DNA of 19,102 nucleotides from Planctomycetota bacterium (GTDB taxonomy: Bacteria > Planctomycetota > PUPC01 > JACPCR01), in NCBI GenBank assembly GCA_030740295.1, contig JASLXP010000156.1:1-19102 (forward strand), read 5' to 3'. A program made the position numbers and the translations under genes. Shown in pieces: positions 1 through 9,500 of the stretch (the stretch's first letter is position 1; each line of letters begins with the position of its first letter). The notes below the pieces were generated by a model, which searched no databases, was not told where the DNA came from, and saw only the letters and a list, made by a program, of their open reading frames with translations.

Positions 1-1
1 T

Positions 2-2500
2 CGCGTCCACACATTGGCTGATCGGCCCGTGGGATCGCAGCGTGAGAATGGCTCGCCTTTCAAACATCTTGTGCCGCTGCCCGAAGTCATCGGCCAGGTC
101 TTTCAAGTGGGTGATAAAAGCAAGAGAGTACAGGCCGAATATTTTCGACTGCTCCACCAGTTTGGGAACGAATTCTCAATTTTGACGGAAGCCCCGCTTG
201 ATGAGCTGGCCGCTTTCTCCTCTCCGCTCCTGGCCAGGGGGATCGAGCGAATTCGCACGGGAAGGGTCGATCCGGTCAGCGGGTACGATGGCGTCTACGG
301 CGTTATCAAGACGATCACAGAGGAGGATCGAGAGGAGGCAGACCGGCAGATGGCACTGTTCGATGTGGGCAAAGAACCAGAAAAAAAGAAGTCGAAGCGG
401 AAGGCTTCCGCAAGGCCACAAGTCAAAGAACCTGCAGCGGAAGACGCACCATCCAGAGTTCAAACGGAGCCGTCTGAGCACGAATCTCATCCACTGCTCA
501 CAGACCTGAATGTGCAGCAACGAGAGGCAGTCACTGCTGAGAGCGGACCATCGCTCATCCTCGCCGGAGCGGGAACCGGCAAAACGACGGCACTCGTGCG
601 GCGGCTTGCGTGGTGTGTCCAGGAACAAGACGTTAACCCGGCATCCATTCTCGCCGTCACGTTCACGCAGAAGTCTGCCGTTGAAATTCGGGAGCGCGCA
701 GATGACCTGTTGCCGGACACGAGCGCTGCCAGCCTGAACATCAGCACTCTTCACAGCGCAAGCGCAAGATTGCTCCGGCAGCACGGCGTAGCTGTTGGAG
801 TTGCCCCTGACTTCCACGTCGCCGATGCGATCCTCCAAACCCAAATCGCCAAAGAAGTCCTTGCCACAGCCTGGAATCCACCCGACGCAAAGCCCCGCCA
901 GCTGCTCGAATTCATTTCTCACGTCAAACAACAAGGCACGAGCGGATCTCCGATTCACGAAGACGCATCTCACGATTCGCCATTCACGATTCACCATTCA
1001 CATCTGCTGGATGCCTTTCAGGCGGCACTGGCCAGGCGCAACGCTCTGGATTTTGATGATCTCATTCTGAGGTCCGCCGAGTTGCTCGAACACGACATGG
1101 CCGGCCCACAGATCCGCTCCGGTTTCTCATTGGTTCTTGTCGACGAAGCCCAGGATCTGAATAACGCCCAGTATGAGTGGCTGCATTCGCTGACCCGCGA
1201 TCATAGGAACCTGACGCTCATCGGTGACCCTGATCAGTCCATCTACAGCTTCCGCGGTGCAAATGCGCGCATTTTCCAACGCTTCCTCTCCGACTTTCCG
1301 TGGGCCGAAACTTATCGCCTGGAAGAAAATTACCGGTGCCCGAAGACGGTTCTCTGCGCAGCGGACCAGCTCATTCAGAACGATTCGTCACGGATAGCGA
1401 AAAAGCTGTTTACCTTGCGCACTGATGGCCGGCCGATCCAGTTATGGGAATGTGGCACCGCCCGGATCGAAGCGAACCGCATCGTGGAGGCCATCGAAGA
1501 AATGGTCGAAGAAACCAGCATGGAACGCCGAGACGCGAAAGGTGCGGAGGCCCCGCTGGCCGGAATAGCGCATGGCTTCGAAGAGATCGCCATCCTCACT
1601 CGAACGAACGCACAGCAACATGTGCTGGCCGACGCGCTGCGGAAAGCGGGCATTCCATTCCAGGCCGCGGCCGCAATCCGCAAAAAGCCCAGTCCTGCAG
1701 TGCTCGAACGATTCGCTCGCTGGCGAATGGCTGCCAATCCGAATGATGACGATGCTTTGGAATTCCTTCTGCTCGAGGGTGTGAAAGGTGTCGGCACGCG
1801 AACGATCGCTGTTCTTAAAGCAGCCGCCGTTGAGAAAGGTCTGTCTTTACACGACATCCTTACCACAGAGCTACAGAGCAGAAACTGGAAGCCGGCCACT
1901 CGGCAGCCTGTCGAAAAATTGATGGATACCATCGAGGCAACCCGTAAACAGTTCCTTAGGGGCGGTATCACGCAAACCGTCAGGCAAAGCCTGGACGAGT
2001 CCGATCTCCTGCTTGATGGCAAACGGGATCCGGATGCCCTCTTTCTACATCAGCTCGCGCAGAAGTTTCCGACCTGCGATACGGACGAAAAATCGTCTTC
2101 ACTTCAGGAATTCCTGACCGAAGCATCGCTCCGACTCGACAGCGATCTCCTGGATGACAAAGTCCAGTCCGTCCGATTACTGACCATCCACGCGGCCAAA
2201 GGACTCGAGTTTCCGGTTGTTTTTGTTTCCGGCCTGGAAGAAGGTTGCCTTCCGGCGAATGCGGCCGACGAAGACACCATCAACGAAGAGAGACGCCTGC
2301 TTTACGTTGCGATGACACGTGCAAAGGAGTTGCTGATATTAACGCACAGTGGAAAACGATATGTGCACGGCAAAGAGCAGGAGACCGCGCCTTCTCGATT
2401 TCTCCGGGAGTTGCCTTGTGAAGAATTTCAGCGCCAGGCATTCAGCAGGCGCCTCACCAAAAAGCAGATGCAGGAGAAAGATCAGATGCGGCTGTTCTGA
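2..2500 (+). CDS. Endonuclease Q (PHP) - UvrD/PcrA helicase fusion, 5'-truncated
   Basis: DNA-repair fusion protein lacking its N-terminus. The frame is open to the window edge and the residues before the TTG at 14 (RVHTLADRP) already match the family, so TTG is not the start. Residues about 1-105 (from base 14) resemble the C-terminal end of endonuclease Q/TIGR00375: LVPLPEVIG, SKRVQAEYFRLL, SPLLARGIERIR, GYDGVYGVI. A charged linker (about 106-160) leads to a superfamily 1 helicase: Q motif about 162-173, Walker A AGAGTGKT 184-191, DEAQD 377-381, GDPDQSIYSFRG about 404, ENYRC about 440, motif V (TIHAAKGLEF) about 724, motif VI (LLYVAMTRAKE) about 762. EndoQ nicks DNA 5' of deaminated or abasic bases; UvrD helicases unwind 3'-5'. 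The PHP metal-binding residues lie upstream of the window. Domain 1B carries a heptamer-repeat segment. The helicase call is certain; the EndoQ part rests on recognised motifs. Confidence 0.93.
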   Translation, partial: RVHTLADRPVGSQRENGSPFKHLVPLPEVIGQVFQVGDKSKRVQAEYFRLLHQFGNEFSILTEAPLDELAAFSSPLLARGIERIRTGRVDPVSGYDGVYGVIKTITEEDREEADRQMALFDVGKEPEKKKSKRKASARPQVKEPAAEDAPSRVQTEPSEHESHPLLTDLNVQQREAVTAESGPSLILAGAGTGKTTALVRRLAWCVQEQDVNPASILAVTFTQKSAVEIRERADDLLPDTSAASLNISTLHSASARLLRQHGVAVGVAPDFHVADAILQTQIAKEVLATAWNPPDAKPRQLLEFISHVKQQGTSGSPIHEDASHDSPFTIHHSHLLDAFQAALARRNALDFDDLILRSAELLEHDMAGPQIRSGFSLVLVDEAQDLNNAQYEWLHSLTRDHRNLTLIGDPDQSIYSFRGANARIFQRFLSDFPWAETYRLEENYRCPKTVLCAADQLIQNDSSRIAKKLFTLRTDGRPIQLWECGTARIEANRIVEAIEEMVEETSMERRDAKGAEAPLAGIAHGFEEIAILTRTNAQQHVLADALRKAGIPFQAAAAIRKKPSPAVLERFARWRMAANPNDDDALEFLLLEGVKGVGTRTIAVLKAAAVEKGLSLHDILTTELQSRNWKPATRQPVEKLMDTIEATRKQFLRGGITQTVRQSLDESDLLLDGKRDPDALFLHQLAQKFPTCDTDEKSSSLQEFLTEASLRLDSDLLDDKVQSVRLLTIHAAKGLEFPVVFVSGLEEGCLPANAADEDTINEERRLLYVAMTRAKELLILTHSGKRYVHGKEQETAPSRFLRELPCEEFQRQAFSRRLTKKQMQEKDQMRLF
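971..1005 (+). repeat. Degenerate 7-bp repeat array inside helicase frame
   Basis: Five consecutive 7-base units lie in register: CACGATT, CGCCATT, CACGATT, CACCATT, CACATCT. A looser unit (CGATTCA) lies at 951-957. They are read in frame as the His/Ser-rich segment HDSPFTIHHSH of helicase domain 1B, between FISHVKQQ and ALARRNALDFDDL, where UvrD relatives usually have an acidic segment (from memory). Frame and all downstream motifs are intact. Confidence 0.75.
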
Positions 2501-2593
2501 AGGCTGCAGGCGAAATCGGTGTCGGCTAGGACAATAGCTGGCCTCTGTGAGAAATACATATCGCAGCCGTTAGGCCGCAACCAATACAGTGAG

Positions 2594-2679
2594 AGGATTC
2601 AAGGAAACAACGAATGAAAAAGAGAAAGGCTTCCAACGAATTCAAGGAAACAACGAATGAAGAAGAGGAATTTGTCCAT
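2594..2679. repeat. 43-bp direct repeat, two copies
   Basis: Two adjacent copies, 2594-2636 and 2637-2679, share an exact 22-bp core (2597-2618 and 2640-2661, ending AACAACGAATGAA). The flanks are purine-rich and partly diverged. The repeat lies in the 281-bp spacer between the helicase and the heme-binding gene. No coding role is visible. Two copies are too few and too close for a CRISPR array. Confidence 0.8.
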
Positions 2680-2692
2680 AAGAGCTTTCGAC

Positions 2693-2721
2693 TTCCATTT
2701 TTTTGCATTCCATTTTTTTGC
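2693..2721. repeat. T-rich 14-bp motif in tandem
   Basis: The motif TTCCATTTTTTTGC occurs at 2693-2706 and 2708-2721 with a period of 15. It is followed by CTTAAGAAAAAA, so the second T-run can pair weakly with the A-run. This AT-rich patch could serve as an upstream promoter element or a weak terminator for the helicase gene, but no GC stem precedes the T-run and no clear -10/-35 pair was found. The rest of 2501-2755 shows nothing recognisable. Confidence 0.55.
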
Positions 2722-2755
2722 CTTAAGAAAAAACAAGACTCTGGACCGTAACCGT

Positions 2756-2943
2756 GTAATGAGTAAGTAAGTAATAAAGTAATGAGTAATCAGAAGAACT
2801 CTTGCCCAGGAGGCGGTTCTGCCGTCTCGCCCTTGGAAGAAGAAAGTGTCAGTCTGATCCCATTGTTCCCGGCGGAGGCAGCGGTCACGACCAGACATTA
2901 CGTATCACGCAATACGTATTACTTATTACTTGTTACTCATTAC
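2756..2943. mobile_element. MITE-like element bounded by inverted heptamer arrays
   Basis: The left end GTAATGAGTAA (2756-2766) is the exact reverse complement of the right end TTACTCATTAC (2933-2943). Next to these ends, AAGTAATAA on the left is matched in inverse by TTATTACTT on the right, giving imperfect terminal inverted repeats of about 34 bp. The right arm is seven contiguous 7-base units (2897-2945: ATTACGT, ATCACGC, AATACGT, ATTACTT, ATTACTT, GTTACTC, ATTACCT). GTAATGAGTAA recurs at 2779-2789 and contains the ATG of the next gene. No transposase and no target-site duplication were seen, so this could instead be a pair of simple-repeat arrays. Confidence 0.5.
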
Positions 2944-5900
2944 CTCTTCCTTGCTTCCACAGGCACTCTCCAGGCCGAACCCGAACCCGCTTTCAGAAGC
3001 GGCCTCATCAAGAAGGGCATCATCAAGCATGCTGACATCGATATTACCGACGCGTTGGAACTCCATCTTGTCGTGCGCGATGGCGGCAACCGAAACGCGT
3101 GCGATTGGGCAGACTGGGCAGAGCCACGCCTGGTTGGTCCAAAAGGCGAGGTGAAGCTCACAGACATCCCCTGGTACTATGCAATGGCCGGTTGGGGCAA
3201 CGTTCACGTCAACAAAAACACAACCGGCGGCCAGATGAAGATTGACGGCAAGCCAGTGGCTTACGGAATTGGCACTCATGCCGATTCGATCATCTCATAC
3301 GACATCAGCGGCAAGGGATTTACCCGGTTCAAGGTCCGTGTCGGCGCGGACAATGGTGGCACCGACCAGCAGAACGGAAAAGTGACATCCCTTGAATTCT
3401 TCATTTACACCGAAGACCCGGAGCTACTTCTCAACGTCAAGAAAAAGCCGCCACCGAAGAAGAGGCCCAAGAGCATGAACGGCCCCCTCACACCGAGGGA
3501 ATCGCTGGCCGCACTCATTCTTCCAAGAGGGCTCGAGGCATCCCTGTTCGCGCACGAGCCGGCCGTCCAGAATCCGACGAACATGGATATCGATGCCCGG
3601 GGTCGGGTATGGGTCACCGAAGGTGTGAACTATCGCCGCTGGAAAAATCTGCGGCCAAGGGGCGACCGTATCCTCATCCTTGAAGACACAAACGGAGACG
3701 GCAAAGCGGATAGGAACAAGGTCTTCTATCAAGGCAATGACGTGAACGCCGCGCTCGGCATCTGTGTCGTTGGCAGCGAAATCTTCGTCTCCGCTTCGCC
3801 GAACGTGATTCGATTCACCGATACCGATGGCGATGACCGTCCGGACAAAAAGGAAAACATGTTCACTGGGATCGGCGGCGAACAACATGACGGCGGGGTT
3901 CATGCCATGGTCTTTGGGCCTGACGGCAAACTGTATTTTAATTTCGGAAGCGAAGGCCGGCAGCTTCTGAACGCGTCCCACGAGCCGGCAGTCAACCTGG
4001 CCGGGACACACCACGGCAGGCTCTTCCGCTGCGATCCGGATGGGAGCAACGTCGAACTGCTGGCCCACAATTTCCGAAACAGTTTCGAATCCTGCATCGA
4101 TTCTTTCGGCAACATCTGGCAGGCCGACAACGATGACGATGGCATTGGGGCCGCACGGCTGAGCTACGTCATGGAGCACGGCAACTACGGTTACGCGGAC
4201 GCACTGACCGGCGCGAGTTGGCGAGTGGGTCGAACGGGCATGCACGCGGACAGAGTTTCTCGTCACTGGCATCAGAATGATCCGGGCGTCATTCCGAACG
4301 TCGCTCATCTGGGTGAAGGTGCTCCAGCGGGCATTACCTTCTACGAAGGCAATCTCCTGCCGAAGGCTTACCACAATCAGGCCATCCTCTGCGATCCCGC
4401 ATCCGGTGCAGTCCTGACATTTCCAATTGCATTTGAAGAGGCCGGTTTCAGAAGCCGGACGGCTCCTGGCTCGGTGAGTCTGCCGAGAGGTTCCGCCCTC
4501 AATCTACTCTCAAGCCATGAAACGTGGTTTCGGCCGGTCGATGTGAGCGTGGCCGATGATGGTTCGGTTCTGATCGCAGATTGGTATGACGGACGGGTGG
4601 GTGGACACTTCATGGCCGACCGGGACGCGACCAAAGCCAGGGGCCGTATCTATCGAATCGCACCCAGGGGGCACAAGCTGCGTTCACGTAAAATTGATCT
4701 CAACAGAACAAGGGGCTGCGTCCGTGCCCTTCGCTCGCCGAGCCACGGGATTCGTGCCGCGGCCTGGCAGAAACTGCGCGGCATTGAAAGTCAGGCAGAA
4801 GGGGGCCTGGCCAAACTCTGGCAGGATAAATCACCACGCATTCGCGCCAGAGCACTGAGTCTTCTTCTGCGGCTCGAAACGGAAAACAAGTTGGGCACAT
4901 CGAAGTATCTGAAAGCCGCGCTTCGGGACACCAATCCCAGAATCCGAACTGCCGCCATCCGTTTTGCCCGTTCTTACGGGGAAGACTCGATTGCGGTTGT
5001 GCGCCGTATGAAGAACGACAGTTCCGCGCAGGTCCGGCGTGAATGTGCCATCACGCTCAGGGGCTCGGCCGAAGCCGAAGCGCCTGCGCTCTGGGCCGAG
5101 CTGGCCATGCAGCATGATGGCATCGACCGATGGTATCTCGAAGCCCTCGGCATCGGCGCTGCCGGCAACGAACAGCGTTACTTTGAGGCATGGCTCGAGA
5201 AGAACGGCGCGAACGTGGATTCTCCAACAGCACGTGACATTCTGTGGCGCAGTCGTACCCGCAGCATCGCCGGGCACCTGGCTCAAATCATTCTGATGGC
5301 CGTTAAGCCCGAAGAGACGCTCCGTTACTTTCGGGCCCTGGACTTTCAGGGGCCCGACGACAGGCAAGATTCTCTGGCAGCCCTGCTGGCCGCCGGTGTC
5401 GAGAGGCAGGAGGCCAATGAACCAACTGCCTCGATCCTCATTGAAGAATCGCTCAAGCGAATGGCCCGTGAAGATTTTCAGAACTCTTCCGAGCTAGCGC
5501 TCGCGCTGGACAAGTATCTCGATTTCGTCCTCGCGAAAGATCCGACGATTTATCTGGGCCTCATCGAACGATTTCAGCCACAAGGGAAAGAGGGGCAGCT
5601 TCTGGACCTGGCAATCAAGAACGCAAATGCCGGTGTGAGAGCCAGGGCCGTTGGTTCGCTTTTGCGCATGGAAAAACACGAACTGCTCGCAAGCAAGCTG
5701 AAAGGTAAAGACCCGGCTGTCGCTCAGAGGCTGGCCACCGCTATTGGCCAGTCTCGTGAAAGCTCGGGACTTCCCCTGCTCAAGGCGATCATCGAGAATG
5801 GCGATGTGTCGGTCGAAGTTCGCCGGAAAGCCGCGGCCGCAGCAACGCTGACGAAAGCCGGATCTCTGGAACTTCTCAAAATGATTGAGGAAGGTATCCT

Positions 5901-6456
5901 TTCGGGCTCGCCTGAATTCGAGGCGGCAGTGGCCCTGAGCAACACCCCATGGTCGGAAGTGCGTAATAAAGCCTCGCGAATCCTCGCGCTGAAACCGGCA
6001 AAGGATCGCCCCCTCCCGCCCCTTGGCAGCCTTCTGCGAATGCGCGGAGATTGGTTGAACGGCAAGAGTGTCTTTTCCCGGGCATGCAGCGGCTGCCATG
6101 CTTACGGGAACAGCGGCAAGGATTTGGGGCCGTCTCTGTCCGGCGTCAGCGAAAGGATGGACAAAGCCGGCCTGTGGGAATCCATCCTCTATCCGAACGG
6201 CGAAGTCGCGCCACGTTACCAGTCACATCGTCTGGTATTGAAGAACGGGAAGACCATTCATGGCCTGCTCGTTTCAAGAACAGACAAGGCCGTGATTGTA
6301 AAGACCGAAGGCCCCGTTCTTCACACATTCCAGGTTTCGGAAATCGAATCTGTTCTCAATGAAAAGAAATCTCTGAAGCCGGCGGGCCTCCAGCAGAGGA
6401 TGACGGTCCAGGAACTCGTTGATGTGGTTGAGTTCCTTGCGACACCAGACAGGTAA
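2782..6456 (+). CDS. Secreted PVC-type heme-binding CxxCH protein with NPCBM and HEAT-like repeats
   Basis: A predicted exported multidomain protein of 1224 aa. Order: an atypical N-terminus whose hydrophobic stretch (about residues 46-60, YYLLLVTHYLFLAST) could be a signal peptide; an NPCBM-like domain (about 73-213, with ISYDISGKGFTRFKVRVGAD); a PVC-type dehydrogenase-like beta-propeller (about 247-620, TIGR02604-like, with NPTNMDIDARGRVWVTEG and a DTNGDGKAD calcium-type loop); HEAT-like helical repeats (about 640-1075); and a C-terminal Pirellula/Verrucomicrobium-type heme domain (about 1092-1223) with CSGCH at 1102-1106. Such proteins are thought to be periplasmic or surface oxidoreductases, possibly acting on sugars; substrates are unknown. 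The ATG at 2782 lies in a repeat array with no clear Shine-Dalgarno; in-frame TTG codons at 2833 and 2863 are alternative starts that keep the signal peptide. Family assignment is strong; start and function are uncertain. Confidence 0.9.
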   Translation: MSNQKNSCPGGGSAVSPLEEESVSLIPLFPAEAAVTTRHYVSRNTYYLLLVTHYLFLASTGTLQAEPEPAFRSGLIKKGIIKHADIDITDALELHLVVRDGGNRNACDWADWAEPRLVGPKGEVKLTDIPWYYAMAGWGNVHVNKNTTGGQMKIDGKPVAYGIGTHADSIISYDISGKGFTRFKVRVGADNGGTDQQNGKVTSLEFFIYTEDPELLLNVKKKPPPKKRPKSMNGPLTPRESLAALILPRGLEASLFAHEPAVQNPTNMDIDARGRVWVTEGVNYRRWKNLRPRGDRILILEDTNGDGKADRNKVFYQGNDVNAALGICVVGSEIFVSASPNVIRFTDTDGDDRPDKKENMFTGIGGEQHDGGVHAMVFGPDGKLYFNFGSEGRQLLNASHEPAVNLAGTHHGRLFRCDPDGSNVELLAHNFRNSFESCIDSFGNIWQADNDDDGIGAARLSYVMEHGNYGYADALTGASWRVGRTGMHADRVSRHWHQNDPGVIPNVAHLGEGAPAGITFYEGNLLPKAYHNQAILCDPASGAVLTFPIAFEEAGFRSRTAPGSVSLPRGSALNLLSSHETWFRPVDVSVADDGSVLIADWYDGRVGGHFMADRDATKARGRIYRIAPRGHKLRSRKIDLNRTRGCVRALRSPSHGIRAAAWQKLRGIESQAEGGLAKLWQDKSPRIRARALSLLLRLETENKLGTSKYLKAALRDTNPRIRTAAIRFARSYGEDSIAVVRRMKNDSSAQVRRECAITLRGSAEAEAPALWAELAMQHDGIDRWYLEALGIGAAGNEQRYFEAWLEKNGANVDSPTARDILWRSRTRSIAGHLAQIILMAVKPEETLRYFRALDFQGPDDRQDSLAALLAAGVERQEANEPTASILIEESLKRMAREDFQNSSELALALDKYLDFVLAKDPTIYLGLIERFQPQGKEGQLLDLAIKNANAGVRARAVGSLLRMEKHELLASKLKGKDPAVAQRLATAIGQSRESSGLPLLKAIIENGDVSVEVRRKAAAAATLTKAGSLELLKMIEEGILSGSPEFEAAVALSNTPWSEVRNKASRILALKPAKDRPLPPLGSLLRMRGDWLNGKSVFSRACSGCHAYGNSGKDLGPSLSGVSERMDKAGLWESILYPNGEVAPRYQSHRLVLKNGKTIHGLLVSRTDKAVIVKTEGPVLHTFQVSEIESVLNEKKSLKPAGLQQRMTVQELVDVVEFLATPDR

Positions 6457-6465
6457 GCTGTCTGG
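6445..6465 (+). other. Perfect hairpin with the stop codon in its loop
   Basis: CCAGACAG (6445-6452) and CTGTCTGG (6458-6465) form an exact 8-bp stem. The 5-base loop GTAAG contains the TAA stop of the heme-binding gene. No T-run follows, so a standard intrinsic terminator is unlikely. It may protect a 3' end, slow termination, or be chance. Confidence 0.5.
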
Positions 6466-6484
6466 CCAGCAGTGCAGGTTGAGA

Positions 6485-6499
6485 ATTCTGCGCCAGAAT
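6485..6499 (+). other. Second small hairpin in the 94-bp intergenic gap
   Basis: ATTCTG (6485-6490) pairs with CAGAAT (6494-6499) around a CGC loop. It is followed by a direct repeat of CAGAATAG at 6494 and 6509. There is no T-run, so transcription may read through into the giant gene. Weak on its own. Confidence 0.3.
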
Positions 6500-6550
6500 A
6501 GCATCAGTCAGAATAGTCATTGGCTTTGTCTGTTCACAACACAGCTCAAG

Positions 6551-9500
6551 ATGATTCGTGTCTCACTGCTCGGATTGGTCCTCTTTGGCTCAGTCATGGT
6601 CGGGTTTCCCATGACGGTCTGTTGCGAGGCCGTCGATGACCTCGATTCGGAGCTCGGAATCGATGCTGATGACACCAGGGGCGGGCTCAACATCCCAGAC
6701 GGCCTGACCAGCAATGAGCCCTCGCTGCCTGACAAAGGCGAATACACCATCGAGCTGGTGACGTGGGACACGAATGAGCCACTCGACAAAGTGGCCGTCA
6801 ACCGCGCATTCGAGCGCGCCTACACCGTGGCCCACTGGCCCCTTGGAATTCGGCTCGATGGCAAACTCGTGACCCCTCCGGATGTGACCTTTCACAAGGA
6901 CGCCGGCCAGGTTCTTTCAGTGAAGTCCAGGCGCAAGACCGGCCTGCAGGATGGGGTCCATCGATTCAGCCCGGGCAACGCCAGTTTTGAAGTCGACGGC
7001 ATCGAAGTGAAATCGCTCAGTCCTTCGGTCGTGATCAAAGGGGACACGATCCTGCTTCGGCTGGTGCCCGTGAGTTTCGTCTCGACCAACAAAGAGAAAA
7101 CCAACTGGTTCAAATCCAACCTGAAGATCTCTGCAAACGGGGTCGAGCTGCTGAAGCGATTCGAAAAGGTGGGCCCGCCGATTCACCGGTATCCGACCTG
7201 GAAACTGACCATGTACCTGCCTGCCGGGCAACTCTACAAATCATCCTGGGGTCCATTTCGAGTGACGCCGCAGGGAGAGATCAGGCCGATCCGGCTGGGC
7301 AAACCGATTCGCCTGGAGGACTCAACATTCCGGCACGTGCAGAGGACACAGGCCGGCGTAAGCAGGCTGTTTTCTTTTTTTGTGAAGAACGGAGAGACGA
7401 ACAAAGCCTGTTCGGGGCCTTATATCTGGAGCAAAGAAACACCAACGATTTTCTGCCTGGACAAGGTGACCGGGAAAGAGAGGCCGAAGGTCCAGGTAAC
7501 GTCCCTGCTACGTCCCTGGGAAAAGACGATGTTGAAAGTGGAGCGAGAGAAGGTGCCTCGTGAAGAGGTGGCATTCTGGGCGCAGGCGGGGATTGCGCCT
7601 GTCGCGTATCAGGCCAGCCTCCCTTCTCATTGGCCGGACGGCCCCGCCGAGGTGGAGGTGCAGCATGGGGACGTCACCACAAAGATGAAAGTGGTTGTGG
7701 CTTCTGCCGGGCCTCAGCCGCACATTTTTGCTCGGCTGCCGCGTTCCGCCTATACCACGGACGAGCAAATCGAAGTCAGACTTGTCTTACCGAATCCAGG
7801 CCCGGTCCAGCTTTTTCTCCAACAGGTGACTGATGGCCAGACGCATCCGGAAGCCAATCCGCTAAAGGCCGTTCAGATTGGAGATTTCGCCGACGGGGAA
7901 CACACCCTCATAGCAAAAGTCGATGGCTCGGAGTTCGAGCCGGGTACCTACCTTCTTTTTGCCAGACAGGGCGGACAGCTCAGCAATGTCCGAACCGTAA
8001 CGCTGCATCATCATTTCCGGCAGTCGAACCTGCTCGTCAGCAACACCACCATCTGCACCTCCGGCTGGGACACGCGGCCGCAATGGAAGGCGCCGTCACG
8101 CCAGGGCGACATCGGGGTCGAGATGCTCACTCGCGCCGGGCATCACGGCTACGCCTATCCTTACCAGCCCCGCCTTGACCGCTCCCTTGCTCACGCTCTT
8201 GAAGCGAAGGGCCTGCCGACAGATTACGCGCTTATCCCAACGGAAGGCGCGCTCTTTCTGGATGAATGCGTCCGTCAGGGCATTGGTTATCTCGACTACA
8301 TTTCTCCGTATAAGGGCTGGTATCTCGAGGGACTTTCTTTTCATCACAGTTTTCAGCCGGATGTGAAGCGCTGGATACGGCGTGAACAGATCACCTTCGG
8401 CGCGGGCGCGGATTATCCGAGCCTGTGGGGCGTGAACTACACCTGGTTCCCGCGACTGTTCGGTTATTCGGAGGGAGGCGTCGATACGGATATTCGCAAG
8501 CGCGACCGGAACCGAGCCCTTTTAGAAAACCTGAAGAAGAAGGGCCTCCAGCCCATCTCCCGCGAGGAACGACAGTTCCAGTATCGCAACAGAGATTCGA
8601 AAGACCCGGCGATTCAGACGAAGCTAGAGGCACTGAAGAAACGTCAACGGGATCTTGTGCGGGGCTACTCGGACGCGTTCTATGACCACTTTAAAATGTA
8701 TGCGGACGCGATCAAAGAAGTCCGAAAGGATGGGCTTGCCGTCGCTTTCGAAAATGCGGGACACGACGGCTGCACGGCCGGCAACTACCTCCCAAAGTTT
8801 TTCGGCGGCCTCTCCGCGGCGACTATGGAGGCATACACCGACCACGGTGACTGGGCCCTTGAGCCCTCCTTTACCACCGACTGGGTGCGGGCGGCCATGA
8901 AAGCGAATCCCGACCGTCAGCGTCCTTTCTGGCTCGCGGCAGAATGGTTGGCGCCGCCGCCAAATCGATTCGGTTACATGCTGCAGGCAGTGGCTCGGCG
9001 TGTGGAGGGCACGTCCTATCCGTTCCCGGACAAGTGGACGCATCGCATGGACGGTATCGTCGGTAACATCGTCACGTTCCTGAAGGGATACGGCGCTGTG
9101 CAGCCCTTCGTCGAGGTCGAGCCGGACATTGCGATTCTGTGTTCCTTCGATCAGATGGCCGTCAACCTCCGTGCAATTTATGACTATCACGCCTGTTACT
9201 ACGAGCTCACTCGCGCACAGTATCCGCCCCAGTGCATCTACCAGGAAACGGTCGCCCGAGGCGGACTGATGAATTCAGGCATCAAAGTACTGTTTGTCAT
9301 CAAGCAGACCATGCCGCTGCCGAAAGAGGTGGTTGCCCGCATCCGAGAATTCCAGCAATCCGGCGGAAAGGTCGTGATGGATGCAGAGACCTCCGTGCCA
9401 TTGCCCAGAGCCCATCGGCTTTCCTATTCATCCAAAAATATCTGGCAGGAAGGAATGGGCGGTTTCCAGAATCCACACCGCCTTGCGCTCTGGAGACAAT

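Noticed and set aside
14..16. TTG as the start of the helicase gene
   Set aside because: Frame continues upstream with family-like residues, so the gene is truncated by the window edge.
176..997. Long minus-strand open frame opposite the helicase
   Set aside because: Antisense shadow of a clear helicase gene; Cys/Arg-rich translation with no recognisable family.
2594..2679. Possible CRISPR array
   Set aside because: Only two copies in direct tandem, no unique spacers and no cas genes nearby.
2693..2735. Intrinsic terminator for the helicase gene
   Set aside because: T-runs are present but no GC-rich stem precedes them; only a weak A-T pairing is possible.
6419..6550. TTG start giving 44 extra residues on the giant protein
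   Set aside because: It overlaps the upstream gene and would bury the clean signal peptide that begins at ATG 6551.
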